Shown here in pieces: positions 1-10,922 of a stretch of DNA of 64,000 nt. Made by a program: the position numbers and the translations under genes. Source of the stretch: Orychophragmus violaceus (lineage: Eukaryota > Streptophyta > Magnoliopsida > Brassicales > Brassicaceae); the NCBI GenBank assembly GCA_030180135.1, contig CM058231.1, positions 55,500,235 to 55,564,234 on the forward strand. Reading direction: 5' to 3'. Under the pieces are notes generated by a model that worked only from the letters and a program-made list of their open reading frames with translations, did no database searches and was not told the DNA's origin. Each line of letters begins with the position of its first letter. The stretch's first letter is position 1.

Positions 1-910
1 ATGAAACGGTTCAGGGCTGCTATCCGTCATGTCAATCTCTGCACTTCCCTCATCTTTTTAAGGGAAGGCATTTCAAGGAAGGTCGTGATCTGCTTTGGGT
101 TCACCTCGATCCCTCGTTCTGTCACCAGATAGCCGAGGAACTCTCCCGATGGCACTCCAAAGGAGCATTTGGCTGGATTATGATGCATCCCATATTTTTT
201 TCAGGATTGCGAAGCATTCTCGGAGCTGTGCTATGTGGTCGCTCTCCTTGGAGGACTTTAGCAGCATGTCATCGATGTAAACTTCCATCGACTTCCCGAG
301 TTGGTTGGCAAACATTTTGTTCACCAATCTCTGGTATGTAGCACCAACGTTTTTTAGCCCGAAAGGCATCACCTTATAGCAATAGGTTCTGCAATTAGTT
401 ATGAAGGCTGTTTTTTCTTAGTCCTCTGGATTCATAAGGATTTGGTTATATCCGGAGAAAGCGTCAGTGAAGGACAAAAGTTCGTGTCCAGCGGTAGCCT
501 CTACCAGAGGATTTATATGTGGCAGTGGGAAGCTGTCTTTCGGACATGCTTTTTTCAAGTCTGTAAAGTCTATGCAGACTCTCCACTTCTTGTTTTTCTT
601 TTTGATGAGAACCGGGGTTGGCTAACCAGTTGGGGTATTTCTCCTCCCCGATTGACCCAACCTTTAGAAATCTGTCGATCTCGTCGTTAACCGCTTTATG
701 TCGATATGGACCGAGCTTACGGTGTTTCTGCTTTACATGTTTGAATGTGGGATACATTCAGCTTGTGTGAGGTGATGTCTATGTCGATCCCCTTCATGTC
801 CTTTGTGGACCATGCAAATGTATTTACATTTTCTTTGAGGAAGTCGATGAGCTCGTTTCTGGTGTAACTTAGGAGCTCCATCCCATGCTTACGCATCTTT
901 TGAGGCAAGC
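1..910 (-). pseudogene. Tat-C reverse transcriptase remnant
   Basis: Fragments on the minus strand give the RT N-terminal region (717-908), the fingers and palm (464-757, with block KLGPYRHKAVNDEIDRFLK) and the catalytic palm (178-372, with MPFGLKNVGATYQRLVNKMF and the YIDD active-site box). Frame changes fall near 400, 600 and 720. RT copies the element RNA into DNA. The order and motifs match Tat-A RT closely, but the frame is too broken to be functional. Confidence 0.85.
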
Positions 911-1173
911 GTCATCAATACAAACTGAAACGACCAGGTCCTTGCACAGACCTTGGACTGTTGGGTCGCTGTTTTGTTTCGCACTTCGTGACGCGAGCTC
1001 TTCCTCTTTATGTAGTTTTTATCCATTGATATTTCCAATTACTTGAAAATGGTCATGTAGCAAGATCTCGCGGCTTTCTGATTACCATGTATCGTTTTTA
1101 ACCTTGTAGGGGTCGAGAACTTCACGCATTGGTGATAAGTGGAAGGCACTGCCTTCATGGTGTAGATCCATGA

Positions 1174-1605
1174 TCAGCCGAATATGGCGTTATATGTGGC
1201 CGGTTTGTTGACTATGACAAACTCGAGGATCTCTTGCTTCCCTCCGACGGTGGACGGGAGCTTTATAGTTCCCATCGAGTAGGTGGTTTCACCATCAAAC
1301 CCGCCGGTAAGCATATAATCTTTGAAGCCCATTTCTCTTTCGGAGAAAGTTATATGAGTGTCGGGTCCTTTGATGGGGACCATTTATCTGGCATCAGTCT
1401 TGACCCGCCTTTGGCGGGCTTTAATCGGTATTACTGAATCTCGACATAGTTTCGAGCCTCCCAAGATGAAGTTTATCGGTTTTGGGAGACAGGAGCTGCA
1501 CAGTCGGAGCTTTGGCAAGCAATGATTGGCTGGTTTCTTAGGAGCCTGAGGTGGCGTTTTGACCGATTTCGTTGATCCTCCAAAGCGAGCTAAATAAAAA
1601 ATCAT
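1174..1605 (-). pseudogene. Tat-C protease region, active site missing
   Basis: Minus-strand blocks correspond to the Tat-A segment around the aspartic protease: a GGSKLCRDSV-like block (about 1440-1500) and, downstream, GGFDGETTYSMG and EFVIVNKPATYNAIFG. The segment that in Tat-A contains the catalytic DTGSS box is absent, so the copy appears to have an internal deletion through the protease active site. A stop also separates the two blocks. Confidence 0.7.
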
Positions 1606-1699
1606 CTTGATACGCTTGACACGATATGGAGGAGGAGAGGCGTACTCTTCCTCAACCGGAGTTCTCTCGCGTTTAGCTTGCGAGTTTCGTTTGTTTTTT

Positions 1700-2814
1700 T
1701 ATTTTCTCTTTCCTCAGCCTCAATTTTCTTTTTCTTTTTCTTTTTCTTTCTCTTCCGGTTTTGAAGCTTCTTCTTCGCTGCCGCCGTTTTTGGCTACTAG
1801 CAGACGATCCATCATAAGGTGTTCGCCACTGGGGCTTGCCATCTACCGTAAGACAGTGTTGTCCCTTACCAAAAGATTATTTTTTTGTTGTTTTCTTCTG
1901 GCTCGAGTTGCATTTTTCCAGAGTTGTGGTCACGTCTTCTTCGTACTTTGCGTGGTATGTGACCTTATGCAGAGCGTCATCTAAAGACATGCAAGGTCGA
2001 ACTGCGAGCTCCTTCTTGAACTCCTACGTATACCAGAGCCTGTTTTGGAGAGCTGTGATCGCTATGGTTTCGTTCTTACCTGCGATGCGTGATTGACCTC
2101 GCGGAATCTACCGATGTAAGCTCTGAGAGTTTCTTTGGGTCCTTGCGAAAAGGCCCGGAGATTGGCTTCCGATGGTTTCTCCTCAATTAAGATCGAGTAC
2201 TGCTTTAGGAATATCGATACGAGCTGAGTGAAGTTATCGATCGAATTCCCTTCTAGGCTCGTGAACCATTTTAGTGCGTTACCGGTGAGGTTCTCGACGT
2301 TGAGCCTGCAGTAGCATGCTTCCTTTTCCTCATTGTTAAGGTGGGCTCGAAAGACTGCGAGTCGGAAGGCTCTGACATGGGCTTTCGGATCCGAAGTTCT
2401 TGCGTACTCTGGAATTTTGATCTTTCCAGTGTTATGGATTCACACGTTAGCGATATTATCCTTGAACGGATTTGACAGAGTCTCCTCGATCACCTGCTCG
2501 ATATCTGGCACCGAGCTCGTAGCCATATGGACTGTGGCTTGGAGGTCCTGAAGCTTGGCATGGATGCCTTCGTCGTCCGCCCTAGTTTGTTGTTCAAACA
2601 TGGGAAGTTGTGCGTTTTGTGGGCATGTGTTATTCAGTCCCTGAATCCCTGTTTGCTGAGCTATCTCGCTCGCGGGAGGCCGAGCTGTATTAGTTTCACG
2701 TTCCGTTCTGGGAAGTCGTGAACTAGAAGAAAAAAATGACGCTCCCAACACCCGGTGCCTACTAGGCTCATAGCTCGCAGGCTGTTGCGTTCCTTCATGG
2801 GCTGTGATCCCCAT
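1700..2814 (-). pseudogene. Tat-C gag remnant
   Basis: Minus-strand reading from 2814 gives a hydrophilic N-terminal stretch followed, after a stop near 2440, by a Retrotrans_gag-type core. The core includes an ALKWFTSLEGNSIDNFTQL-like block near 2240-2300 and a QYSILIEEKPSEANLRAFSQ-like block near 2150-2220. This is the capsid part of gag, which packages element RNA. Several stops and a frame change below 2100 break the C-terminal part. Confidence 0.75.
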
Positions 2815-2819
2815 CGATG

Positions 2820-3404
2820 TTGAGGCTACAGAATTTGCATTGGGATGTGTGGATCCCGCGACCGGGTTAAATACTATGTAGCTGCTACCATTAAGCGAGG
2901 GATCTTGTCTTCGTGCTTCGTGGGTAGCTTACACTTCCTCGAAGTCCAAACGTGTGCGAGGCAATGGAATCCTTGCGGGTACATCCTCTGCCGCTCCAGT
3001 CACGGGCGGCGGTCTGTCCTAGATGATTGGTAGGGCAGCTAGGCTCCTATCATGCTGATCTAGACGAGCTAGCAGGGTTCGCTGAATGACTTCTTGGTCT
3101 TGCGACCTGTCAGTCAGGATCGCTAGCATCTTACGGAGCTCTGCCATGCCGTTAGTGACAGATCGCGTCAAGCATGTCGAACTGGGTCGGGGTGGATTAA
3201 TCTGAGGTGCCTGAGTATCCCCTAAGGGGCGATCCTCGGGCCGTATCTAGGTTTGAGAGTTCGTCCTATCAGTTTTCTGTGAGTCTGAATTTGGAAGCAC
3301 ATCCCTTGTTGGCTGAGAAGCTTGGACACGGTCCACTGCTCTGGATCCTCCTTGAGCTAGATATGACTCTGATCCGGTAATCTCCGTTTGAATGTTTACA
3401 TTCG
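2820..3404 (-). other. Tat-C 5' leader, left half; no gene seen
   Basis: Between gag and the Athila-1 insertion I see no convincing coding sequence. By position it is the untranslated leader of Tat-C, whose upstream end (PBS, LTR) lies at 49072-49776. Confidence 0.5.
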
Positions 3405-3409
3405 ATTTG

Positions 3410-4567
3410 TGATATATCATGGTTTTTCTAGGTTTTCAACCATGATATAGTTGTGTATATTGAGTCTTTAACCTGGTTTTTTGAGTCTATTGAGTCTTCT
3501 ACATGTAGACTTTCATTTGGAGCAAAGAGCGGGATTATAGGACGTTTCTGGTAATTTGTGCAAGGAGCTGAAGTTGGTGTCTCGGCAACGACTGGGTGTC
3601 GACCGACACTGACTTTGGTGTCGGTCGACACTGAGCGCGAGAGAAGTCATACGCCGAGTTGAGACAAGTTTTGAAGAATTTGCATAAAGACCCCCGAAGT
3701 TTCCCCTAATTCTAATCTGACCCCAAAATGAGTTTAGGAGTTTTAATTAGGTTTTTAAACTCATTATTTAGTTTATCTTGTTCTTACTTTGTTCTGGCTT
3801 TTGGAGATTGAGAGATTTTTCTAAGGGGCTGATTCTTGCTACTTGTAACCTTGAGAGAAGGATTTCGAACCCCGTTATCTTATCTATTCAGTCTTTTGGT
3901 TTTTTATTCATGATGTTTTGCTTGATTGATAATATGTCTGAGTAGTAACCTAGTTAGATTTAGGAATTCTCATAAGGGTTTTATGCTTGTTTAGATAACT
4001 GATTCATTAGGATTCACAATTTGTTTGTTCATCACCTAAGTTGTGCTTAATACTGAATTTTGGACTAATCACCTAGGGTTTAGATCTGAGATAATCAACT
4101 TAGCACGAGAGTGTGAGTTATAATCCGAAATAACTTAGTGTGAGCATACAAAGAGATTTGGTTTAAGAGAATTGTGAACCGATAGAACCTGTTCTTAATG
4201 CTTGTTTAGAACTCTAGGATCACAAAGAGATTTGGATCACTAGGTTGCTAGATATAGAAACAATCTCAGTGAGAGTTGGATTGTTTAGCATTGTGTTTCT
4301 AGTTCTTGAACCTGTGTTTAAATCTGAATCCGGTTAGTTAAGTATCTGACATTGCATAATTCCCGAGAACTTCCTAAGTCTAGCGCCTTTCTCTTATTAA
4401 AAACACTTTCCTGTTTACTTGCTTTATTTTACTGCTTTCTTTTGAATGATTTAGCTTAACTTGAGAACATACAATCTATCGTGTGAGCCGTGAGTCCTTG
4501 TGGATTCGATACCCTAAGTTCTACATTGCATAACTGTACACTTGCAGTAGAATAGGATTAAAACTTT
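3410..4567 (+). repeat. Athila-1 5' LTR
   Basis: Starts TGATATATCATGG just after the TSD ATTTG and runs to the PBS. It is 1158 bp, against 807 bp for the 3' LTR, which lacks an internal block of about 350 bp. The 5' copy lacks the terminal GAGCCTATCA found at the end of the 3' LTR, so it does not end in CA. It contains two copies of a TGTCGRYCGACA-type palindrome at 3596-3609 and 3618-3631. Confidence 0.88.
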
Positions 4568-4585
4568 TGGCGCCGTTGCCGGGGA
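4568..4585 (+). other. Athila-1 primer-binding site
   Basis: TGGCGCCGTTGCCGGGGA directly follows the 5' LTR. It has the form of the tRNA-derived PBS seen in Athila-type elements (tRNA-Asp type, from family knowledge) and fixes the LTR boundary and + orientation. Confidence 0.85.
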
Positions 4586-4774
4586 CTCAACTGAGTTCGC
4601 CGATAGATTTTGTTTTAAAGTTTAGTCTAAGTCGTTTTATTTCTTTTGTTACTGATTTTTCTCGGTTTGGCTTGTTTTGTTACTGCAGGAATCGATATCC
4701 GCATCTAGTGTCGACCGACACCCTCCTTTGTGTCGCCCGACATCGACCTCGAGACAGTGTTTTGAAGTCAGTGT

Positions 4775-6209
4775 ATGCCTAGTCGACATACCCGAAGCAA
4801 CCAGAGCGAAGAACTTTTGAACCTCAGACTTGAGGAGCTTGCTAAACTTGAGAGAACGAACATAAAGGGCCAAAGAACAAGAATGATGAACAATCGTTTG
4901 ATTTTGAGACCAGATGCTGAAGGAGTTCTGAGAGACCAACAGAACAACCCCTACAATGATCAGGGGCAAAGGTTTGATGTTGAAGGACGAGTAATCCCTG
5001 AACCTAAACAGCCTCAAGGTGAGGGGCAAATGGTCAATGCTGGAGGTAATGGACAGCAACATAATCCCCCTACTGCTGAGAGGACTCTTGTTGATTACAA
5101 CCGAACATATGAATTCTATGCTAACCGGTCAGCAATTGAACCTCCTCCTTTCGAAAGGAATGACTTTGAGGTCAAGACTGTCTACTACACACTTCTGAGA
5201 TAGCATCCTTTCCATGGTCTTCCAAATGAGCAACCCATGGAACACATTGAGGATTTTGAAGCCTTCGTCACTGGGATGAAGCACAATGAAGTGGGTTATG
5301 ATTTCCTATACCCTAAGCTTTTCCCATACTCTCTTGCTGGTGAAGCTGCAGCTTGCCTTAAGCAACTTCTACCTGGGAAGTTAACTACTTGGGATGCAGT
5401 GAAGAGAGTTCCTGCAATATTTCTATGATGATGCTCGCTCAGATCAGCTCAGACAGGATCTTCTGACATTCACTCAGGGACCTACAGAGCCATTTAAGTC
5501 TGCTTGGGTGAGGTTTAAGAGGTACCAACGAGATTGTCCTCATCATGGATTCTCTGAAGTTCAGCTGCTGGGCATTTTCTTCAGAGGTGTGGATCTCTGG
5601 TACCAGTCTGCGTTAGATGCTGCCAGCAATGGCAACTTCAACACAAAGACTCCTCAACAAGCTAGAGTGTTTATTGAGAATCTGGTGAGCAACAACAGTG
5701 CTAAGACTGCAGATCAAAGAAGGAAAGAGTCTGGTGGAAAGTTGGATCATCTACATATGGCTGAGATGCAGAACAAGTTGGATTCTGTTCACAACTTGTT
5801 GACTAGTAAAAAGCATGTCCACTTTGCTCAAGATGTTGAAGAGTTTGGACCTGAAGAAGGCTGCACAGAAGAGGATGTAAACTACATTAGTGGTTCTGGA
5901 TTTCAAAGAAACAGGTTTGGAAACCAGCAGAACAACAAGTTCTTTAATGGTGGACAGAAAAGTGCTTTCACAAGCAATCAAAACTCTTCTGGATATGGTC
6001 AGAATGCTGGTTACCAAAAGCCTTTTCAGCAGAACAACTCCTATTAGAGGACTTATGGATCATCCTCCTATCAGGCACCTCCTGCTACCAATGCTCGTGA
6101 GAGTAAACTGGAAGCTATGATGGAGCAGTTGTTGGAAGATCAGACAAAGACTGCAGTGGATTTCAACAAGAAGATAGATGTTGTCTATTCTGATTTGAAT
6201 GAGAAGTTT
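4775..6209 (+). pseudogene. Athila-1 gag, N-terminal part
   Basis: Begins at ATG 4775 (MPSRHTRSNQSEELLNLRLE) about 190 bp after the PBS. The frame has a stop at 5201-5203, a frameshift near 5410-5425 and a stop at 6045-6047. It then runs in frame to 6209, where a MULE-like element interrupts it; gag resumes at 7966. Visible blocks are a capsid-like region (EHIEDFEAF, PFKSAWVRFKRYQRDCPHHG) and an Asn/Gln/Gly-rich stretch (5900-6045). The translation of the flanks meets perfectly across the inserted element, which shows gag predates it. Confidence 0.85.
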
Positions 6210-6633
6210 GGGCTTTCGGCTATTTCATACCTCAACACTTGTCCACGGTCCCAATTGAAACCTATATTCATAAGATGTGCTAATTTATACTTCAACTAGT
6301 TTGATATTTAAATTTCATACCTCAACTTATAAAATCTGGTCAAATTAGGCATAATCGTTAAATCCATTTAATAGCTGTTTGTTTCTAATGATGTGGATAT
6401 GACATGTCATATAAAATTTAAAATGACATCGTTTATACTATTTATTAAATGAAAAAAAAACATCTTTGTTGGGAATTGAACCTGGGTGGGAACAATAACT
6501 CTTGGTGAACTTAACCACTCCGACAAGCCAAATTATTGATCATTTATCTATGTCTTTCTTTTATAGTTCAAATATGCCACTATTTAGTCTATGAAATCAT
6601 TATAACCGGGTAAAGCCCACCCGTATTTAATTG
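6210..6633 (+). repeat. Left terminal inverted repeat of the MULE-like element
   Basis: Begins GGGCTTTCGGCTATTTCATA and pairs with the reverse complement of the right TIR over about 420 bp. It differs by scattered substitutions and a short indel near the inner end. The phrase ATTTCATACCTCAAC occurs twice inside it. Confidence 0.85.
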
Positions 6634-6771
6634 TTCATGTGTAGAGAACACAAGATGAATGGACCTTTCAACTTGCTAATCACAACGAAAAAATAATCAG
6701 AAAACACTTTACCAGAAGAAAAATAATTGAAAGGAAACAAAAAAGACAGTAACAAATGATGATGTACACAT

Positions 6772-7374
6772 CTAAGCTGCGTATTCAGTTTCAAGCATCG
6801 GTTGTGTAGGAGTTGTAGTAGCTGTTGGTGTTCTTGTCTCTCCGACCTGAGTCATCCTCAGAGCTTCCCCTGTCTTTCCAGCTCTCTCCATCTCCCTCAT
6901 TTTCTCCTGCTTCTTGTAATTCCGACACCGCAAAACAAGAAACAGCAAAAGCCCCAACAGTATCAATCCACCCACCACTGATCCAACAATTATCCAAGTC
7001 CTGGAATTAGACTCAGAGCTCTTCTTCTTCTTCCTTATCTCACTCTCCGGAGGAGCTGGACTCGGAGCAGATCCCAACAGACTTCCAGGCTGAATCGATT
7101 CACTGAAACTCGCTTTACCTTGTGAATCGAAACTAACACACTTAGCACTAGACCCTTGTGGGATTCGTTCAAGATCAGAGAAATCGATTCTGATACGATC
7201 ATTTGAAGCTCTTAACTCCAGCTCCGGCACATAAACAGCGGAGAGATAGTTAGCATCGTAAGCGAGAAGACCCAACACAGGGGCAACACATGAACTGTTA
7301 CCCGTATTTAATTGGATATAAAAGCTTTTAAACGCCGTTAATTGCTCTTCCCTTCCGTTGCGTTCCTTCTTCAT
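6772..7374 (-). pseudogene. Captured DUF1191-type membrane protein gene fragment
   Basis: Minus-strand open frame of 200 codons. About residue 31 onward (APVLGLLAYDA, then a block ending RIPQGSSAKCVSFDS) resembles the C-terminal half of plant DUF1191 proteins as I remember that family. A single transmembrane helix lies near residues 128-151 (WIIVGSVVGGLILLGLLLFL core), followed by a basic cytosolic tail ending ETEYAA. The first 30 or so residues are not family-like and come from sequence at the capture junction. The signal peptide and N-terminal half are absent, and part of the loop before the helix seems lost. It is an incomplete copy within a MULE-like element; expression would need a promoter there. 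The family name is my weakest point. Confidence 0.6.
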
Positions 7375-7414
7375 CCTCCGAAACTAAGCTTCTTCGATTT
7401 CCCTCTAATACCAA

Positions 7415-7512
7415 TCATGCTTTCGCATTGCTTCTCTGATTTCGTTTCTCCCTCTTTGAATGTTTGCGTCGACTTCAAAGCGCTCACCTTTCGGAGGAAT
7501 CAAGTAAAGAGA
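7415..7512 (+). other. Possible captured first exon of a second host gene
   Basis: A short + strand reading from ATG 7418 (MLSHCFSDFVSPSLNVCVDF) ends at a donor-like AATCAA|GTAAAG near 7500-7512. It lies between the DUF1191-type fragment and the right TIR, and matches nothing else in the window. It could be an N-terminal exon captured with its splice donor, but the stretch is short and I do not recognise the protein. Confidence 0.3.
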
Positions 7513-7525
7513 TTGATAATAATTT

Positions 7526-7965
7526 CAATTAAATACGGGTGGGCTTTACCCGGTTATAATGATTTCATAGACTAATACATGAACAATTAAATAGTGGCAA
7601 ATTTCAACTATGAAAAGAAAGCCATAGATAAATGAACAATAATTCGGGCTTGTCAGAGTGGTTAAGCTCAGCATGAGTTATTCTTCCCACCCAAGTTTGA
7701 TTCCCATCAAAGATGATTTTTTCATTTAATAAATAGTATAAACGATGTCGTTTTAAATTTTATATGACACGTCATATCCACGTTATCTAAAAACAAACGG
7801 CTATTAAACGGAGTTAACGATTATGTTTAATTTGACCAGATTTTATAAGTTGAGGTATGAAATTAAAATATTAAACTAGTTGAAGTATAAGTTAGCACAG
7901 CTTATGAATATATATTTCGATTGAGAGCGTGGACAAGTGTTGAGGTATGAAATGGCCGAAAACTG
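7526..7965 (-). repeat. Right terminal inverted repeat of the MULE-like element
   Basis: Reverse complement of the left TIR, starting CAGTTTTCGGCC from the outer end. It is slightly longer than the left TIR because of an extra copy of a short phrase (AATTGTTCATG type) near its inner part. Ends one base before the TGAGAAGTTT repeat. Confidence 0.85.
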
Positions 7966-8680
7966 TGAGAAGTTTGAATCCTTGAGTACACATATGAAGC
8001 AATTGGATTCTCAAGTTGCTCAAACTGCTGGAGCTGTTAAGAGGCAAGCCGGATTCCTACCTGGAAGCACATACACCAATCCCAAGCATCACTGCAATGC
8101 AATATCCCTGAGGAGTGGGAAGGAGCTGCACACCATCCCTATTAGGCAGATCAGTGATAAGGAGATCGAAGAAATAGAAGAATTTGAAGAAGAGTATGAA
8201 TGTGCGAAACGAGCGTCGGCCGACACTGCCTCTGCACGTCGGGCGACACCAAATTCTTCGAATCCTCATGACGAACAAAAATCGACCGAGATCGATTTTG
8301 AGGTCGACAACAGATCAAAATCGACTGATGTCGACCGACACCAAGCTAATGTCAGTCGACACCAACAGCTTACAGACTCTGATGTTACGCAGAAAACCTC
8401 TGTAGCTGGTGGGAAACTGTATAAACCCAAAGTACCTTTTCCGAGAAACCCGAAGCAGTCCAAATTTGAACGGTTCAAGGCTAAGTACATGGCTATGCTG
8501 AGTAAGCTAACTCTTCCAATGCCATTGATGGATGTTGTTAGCAACAACCCAGTGTTGAAAACATGTTTGAAACAAATGTTGACCTCTGACATGGGAGATG
8601 AAGAGTGTGTGATGATGATAACTGAGGTTTGTAGTGCTGTGATTTTAAACAGAATTCCTGAGAAGCAAAAGGATCCATGA
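7966..8680 (+). pseudogene. Athila-1 gag, C-terminal part
   Basis: Continues gag after the MULE-like element (KFESLSTHMKQLDSQVAQTA, AISLRSGKEL, a Glu-rich stretch, then KPKVPFPRNPKQSKFERFK). The reading runs from at least 7966 to a TGA at 8678-8680. A variable spacer at about 8210-8370 encodes repeated VDRH/VSRHQ-like peptides because palindromes of the TGTCGACCGACA type lie in frame there. This is the gag C-terminus and gag-protease linker of Athila elements. Confidence 0.82.
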
Positions 8681-9247
8681 AGCTTTGTATTGGATTGTGC
8701 AATCTTCAGCAACAGATTTGAGAGATCACTATGTGATTTGGGTTCAAGTGTCAATCTAATGCCATATTCATTCGCCAAGCAGATGGGAATGACAGACTTC
8801 ACACCTACTAGGATTTATTTGATTCTAGCTGATCGCTCCATGAGAATTCCTGAAGGTCTCTTGGAAGATGTACCAGTGAAGATTGGTGAATGTGTTATCC
8901 CAACTGATTTCGTAGTCCTGCAGTACAATGATGAGCCTAAGGATCCTGTTATCCTGGGCAGACCATTCTTGGCTACAGGTGGTGCAATCATTGATGTGAA
9001 GAGAGGAAAAATTGGACTGAATGTGGGTGATCTGGTGATGAATTTTGATATGGACAAGTTGATGAGACATCCCACCATTGATGGACAGACCTTCTATGTT
9101 GATACAATTGAGAATCTGGCTGCAGAATTCTTAAATCGAATGCATTCTGTTGACCCTTTGGAGAGAGCTCTAATGAGTTTTAAGCATGAGTTGGAGTTGG
9201 AAGATGAAGCTGCCAATTGGATATTTGAGGCTAATAGACGCTACTGA
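8681..9247 (+). pseudogene. Athila-1 aspartic protease region
   Basis: Open + frame after the TGA at 8678. It contains the retroviral-type protease signature in the Athila form, LCDLGSSVNLMP (about 8730-8765), then a DPVILGRPFLATGG flap and second half. It ends with TGA at 9245-9247. The protease would cut the gag-pol polyprotein. The DLGSS box replaces the usual DTG/DSG, as I recall for Athila relatives. A palindrome-rich spacer (9280-9320) separates it from RT. Confidence 0.8.
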
Positions 9248-9322
9248 GCAAGTTATGAAATTGGAAGTGGACGATGACATTCAGTGTCGACCGACACCAC
9301 AAGCTAATCGGTCGACACCAGT

Positions 9323-9890
9323 TGCGTAGGATTGGAGTGAGGAAAAAGCTCCAAGGATTGATTTGAACCTCAAATATGCATTCTTAGTTAAGAACTCCAC
9401 TTATCCTGTCATTGTCAATGCTGATTTGAATAACGCAGAACTCACTTTACTGGTAAGCAAGCTGCGCAAGCATCGCAAGGCTCTCGGCTATTCTCTTGAT
9501 GATATTTCAGGTATCTCTCCGGACTTGTGCATGCATAGGATACACCTTGAGGATTAGAGCATGTCGTCAATTGAGAACCAGAGGCGTTTGAATCCTAACC
9601 TGAAAGAGGTTGTGAAGAAGGAAATCATGAAGCTGCTGCAAGCTGGGATTATCTACCCTATTTCATACAGTGATTGGATCAGCCCGGTTCATGTGGTTCC
9701 TAAGAAGGGAGGAGTAACAGTGGTGAAGAATGAAAAGAATGAGCTAATTCCTACAAGGACAATCACTGGTCACAGGATGTGCATAGATTACAGGAAGTTA
9801 AATGCAGCCACCAGAAAAGACCGCTTTCCACTCCCTTTTATTGATCAGATGTTGGAAAAGTTGGCAAATCATCCTTACTACTGCTTTTTA
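9323..9890 (+). pseudogene. Athila-1 reverse transcriptase, N-terminal part
   Basis: Reads LKYAFLVKNSTYPVIVNADL, a stop at 9555-9557, then QRRLNPNLKEVVKKEI, PVHVVPKKGG, HRMCIDYRKLN and HPYYCFL. At 9890 the frame is cut by Copia-1 and resumes at 17454 with the next codons (LDGYSG). These are the fingers and first palm motifs of Ty3/gypsy RT. Confidence 0.87.
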
Positions 9891-10571
9891 TGAAGGAATT
9901 TCTAGCAGATCCTAATCCAATTAGGCAAGCCTGGTCTGAATTCCAAGCCTAGGATCTAGGGTTCATGTAATTGAATCATTGGGATCTCAGAATTACCTGG
10001 TGATTAGCAGCAGAAGATTTGCAGATAATCGAGATCTAGAGCGCCTCAAATGCTGCGCCTCTACTGGTATCCACACGCACACAAACTGGACCGCAGGGAT
10101 GCTAGTGCCTTACAGAGATCTAATCTCCAGAGAGGTTTCTTTCTGTGTTCTGGTGGCTGTGTATTAGGTTAGGGACGAGTTTTGGTCGACCATATATCTT
10201 ATGTATGTCGGCTTAAACCACAACGGAATTAACCAACGATTAAACCGAATTAATCTGATTAATCCGTGAGTGCATCGATCGATGCACTCTCTGCAACGAT
10301 CGATGCTGTCCCAGAACATTGATATCGAATGCATATCACATATGCATTCACTGGATCATTACATTAATGATCAACCTCGTCTTTAACGCCCAGTTTGCTT
10401 AGGTGTGTGACCCTGTAGGATCATATAACACTAGCAATGAGTTCTAAACTCATTGATCATAAGTGGCTTCTAGCAAAGCATTATGACTACCTAGTATTAT
10501 ATGATTGTCTCATCTCGACAATACAACTATCACTTAGAGTAAGTACAATAGATTTCAGGACATTCCCAACA
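9891..10571 (-). repeat. Copia-1 3' LTR
   Basis: On the plus strand it runs TGAAGG to CCAACA, so on the element strand it starts TGTTGGGAATG. Same length as the 5' LTR. Contains a TGCATCGATCGATGCA palindrome near 10270-10287. Confidence 0.9.
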
Positions 10572-10922
10572 ATCTCCCACTTGTACTGGAATCATCTATT
10601 CCTTCAATCCCTTCGTCACTATATCTCGATCTGGCATAAGGCAAGAACCGTGTCATCCTTATTGAGCCAAGATCATGTTCATCGAACTCCGATTTATACT
10701 GACAAGACAAACGACTGACAATCACCTCGTTTGAGTGTGGCCACACATTTCTCAGTATCAAATCTTCGATGGGCCCTGAGATATTTATCTCCTGTTATAT
10801 AGGAGGGACAAATCCCATCTTGTTCCATCCATTTTTCTTCACACGCTTCATGATACACCCAATCAATGCCTTTATAGTCACCAGTTACGGCTGACGTTTG
10901 ACAAGGTTAAAGCAGACCAATT

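Larger units (their letters stand above)
1..3409 (-). mobile_element. Tat-C: Tat-lineage Ty3/gypsy retrotransposon, 3'-ward part (gag and pol remnants)
   Basis: Minus-strand gypsy element, cut by the window edge on the left and by Athila-1 on the right. Reading right to left the order is leader, gag, protease region and reverse transcriptase, as expected for a minus-strand copy. Translated blocks match Tat-A at 23887-28435, for example MPFGLKN and YIDDML in RT and a GGSKLCRDSV block before the protease. All coding blocks are broken by stops and frameshifts, so it is an old, inactive copy. It resumes beyond Athila-1 at 49072, where its PBS and 5' LTR lie. Confidence 0.85.
6210..7965. mobile_element. 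Pack-MULE-like element carrying host gene fragments
   Basis: A 1756-bp segment bounded by long terminal inverted repeats (6210-6633 and 7526-7965) and flanked by the 10-bp direct repeat TGAGAAGTTT (6200-6209 and 7966-7975). Removing the element and one repeat copy restores Athila gag reading across the site. TSDs of 9-11 bp and TIRs of several hundred bp fit Mutator-like elements. There is no transposase; the cargo is a DUF1191-type gene fragment on the minus strand and a possible second exon on the plus strand. It was therefore probably moved in trans by an autonomous MULE. Confidence 0.82.

Noticed and set aside
4568..4585. tRNA-like sequence
   Set aside because: The tRNA matches at 4568, 16755, 34249, 49179 and 51227 are primer-binding sites only; no cloverleaf or full tRNA gene is present.
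8266..8802. 178-codon minus frame opposite Athila gag
   Set aside because: Shadow of the gag frame, with no start context; gag on the plus strand explains the sequence.
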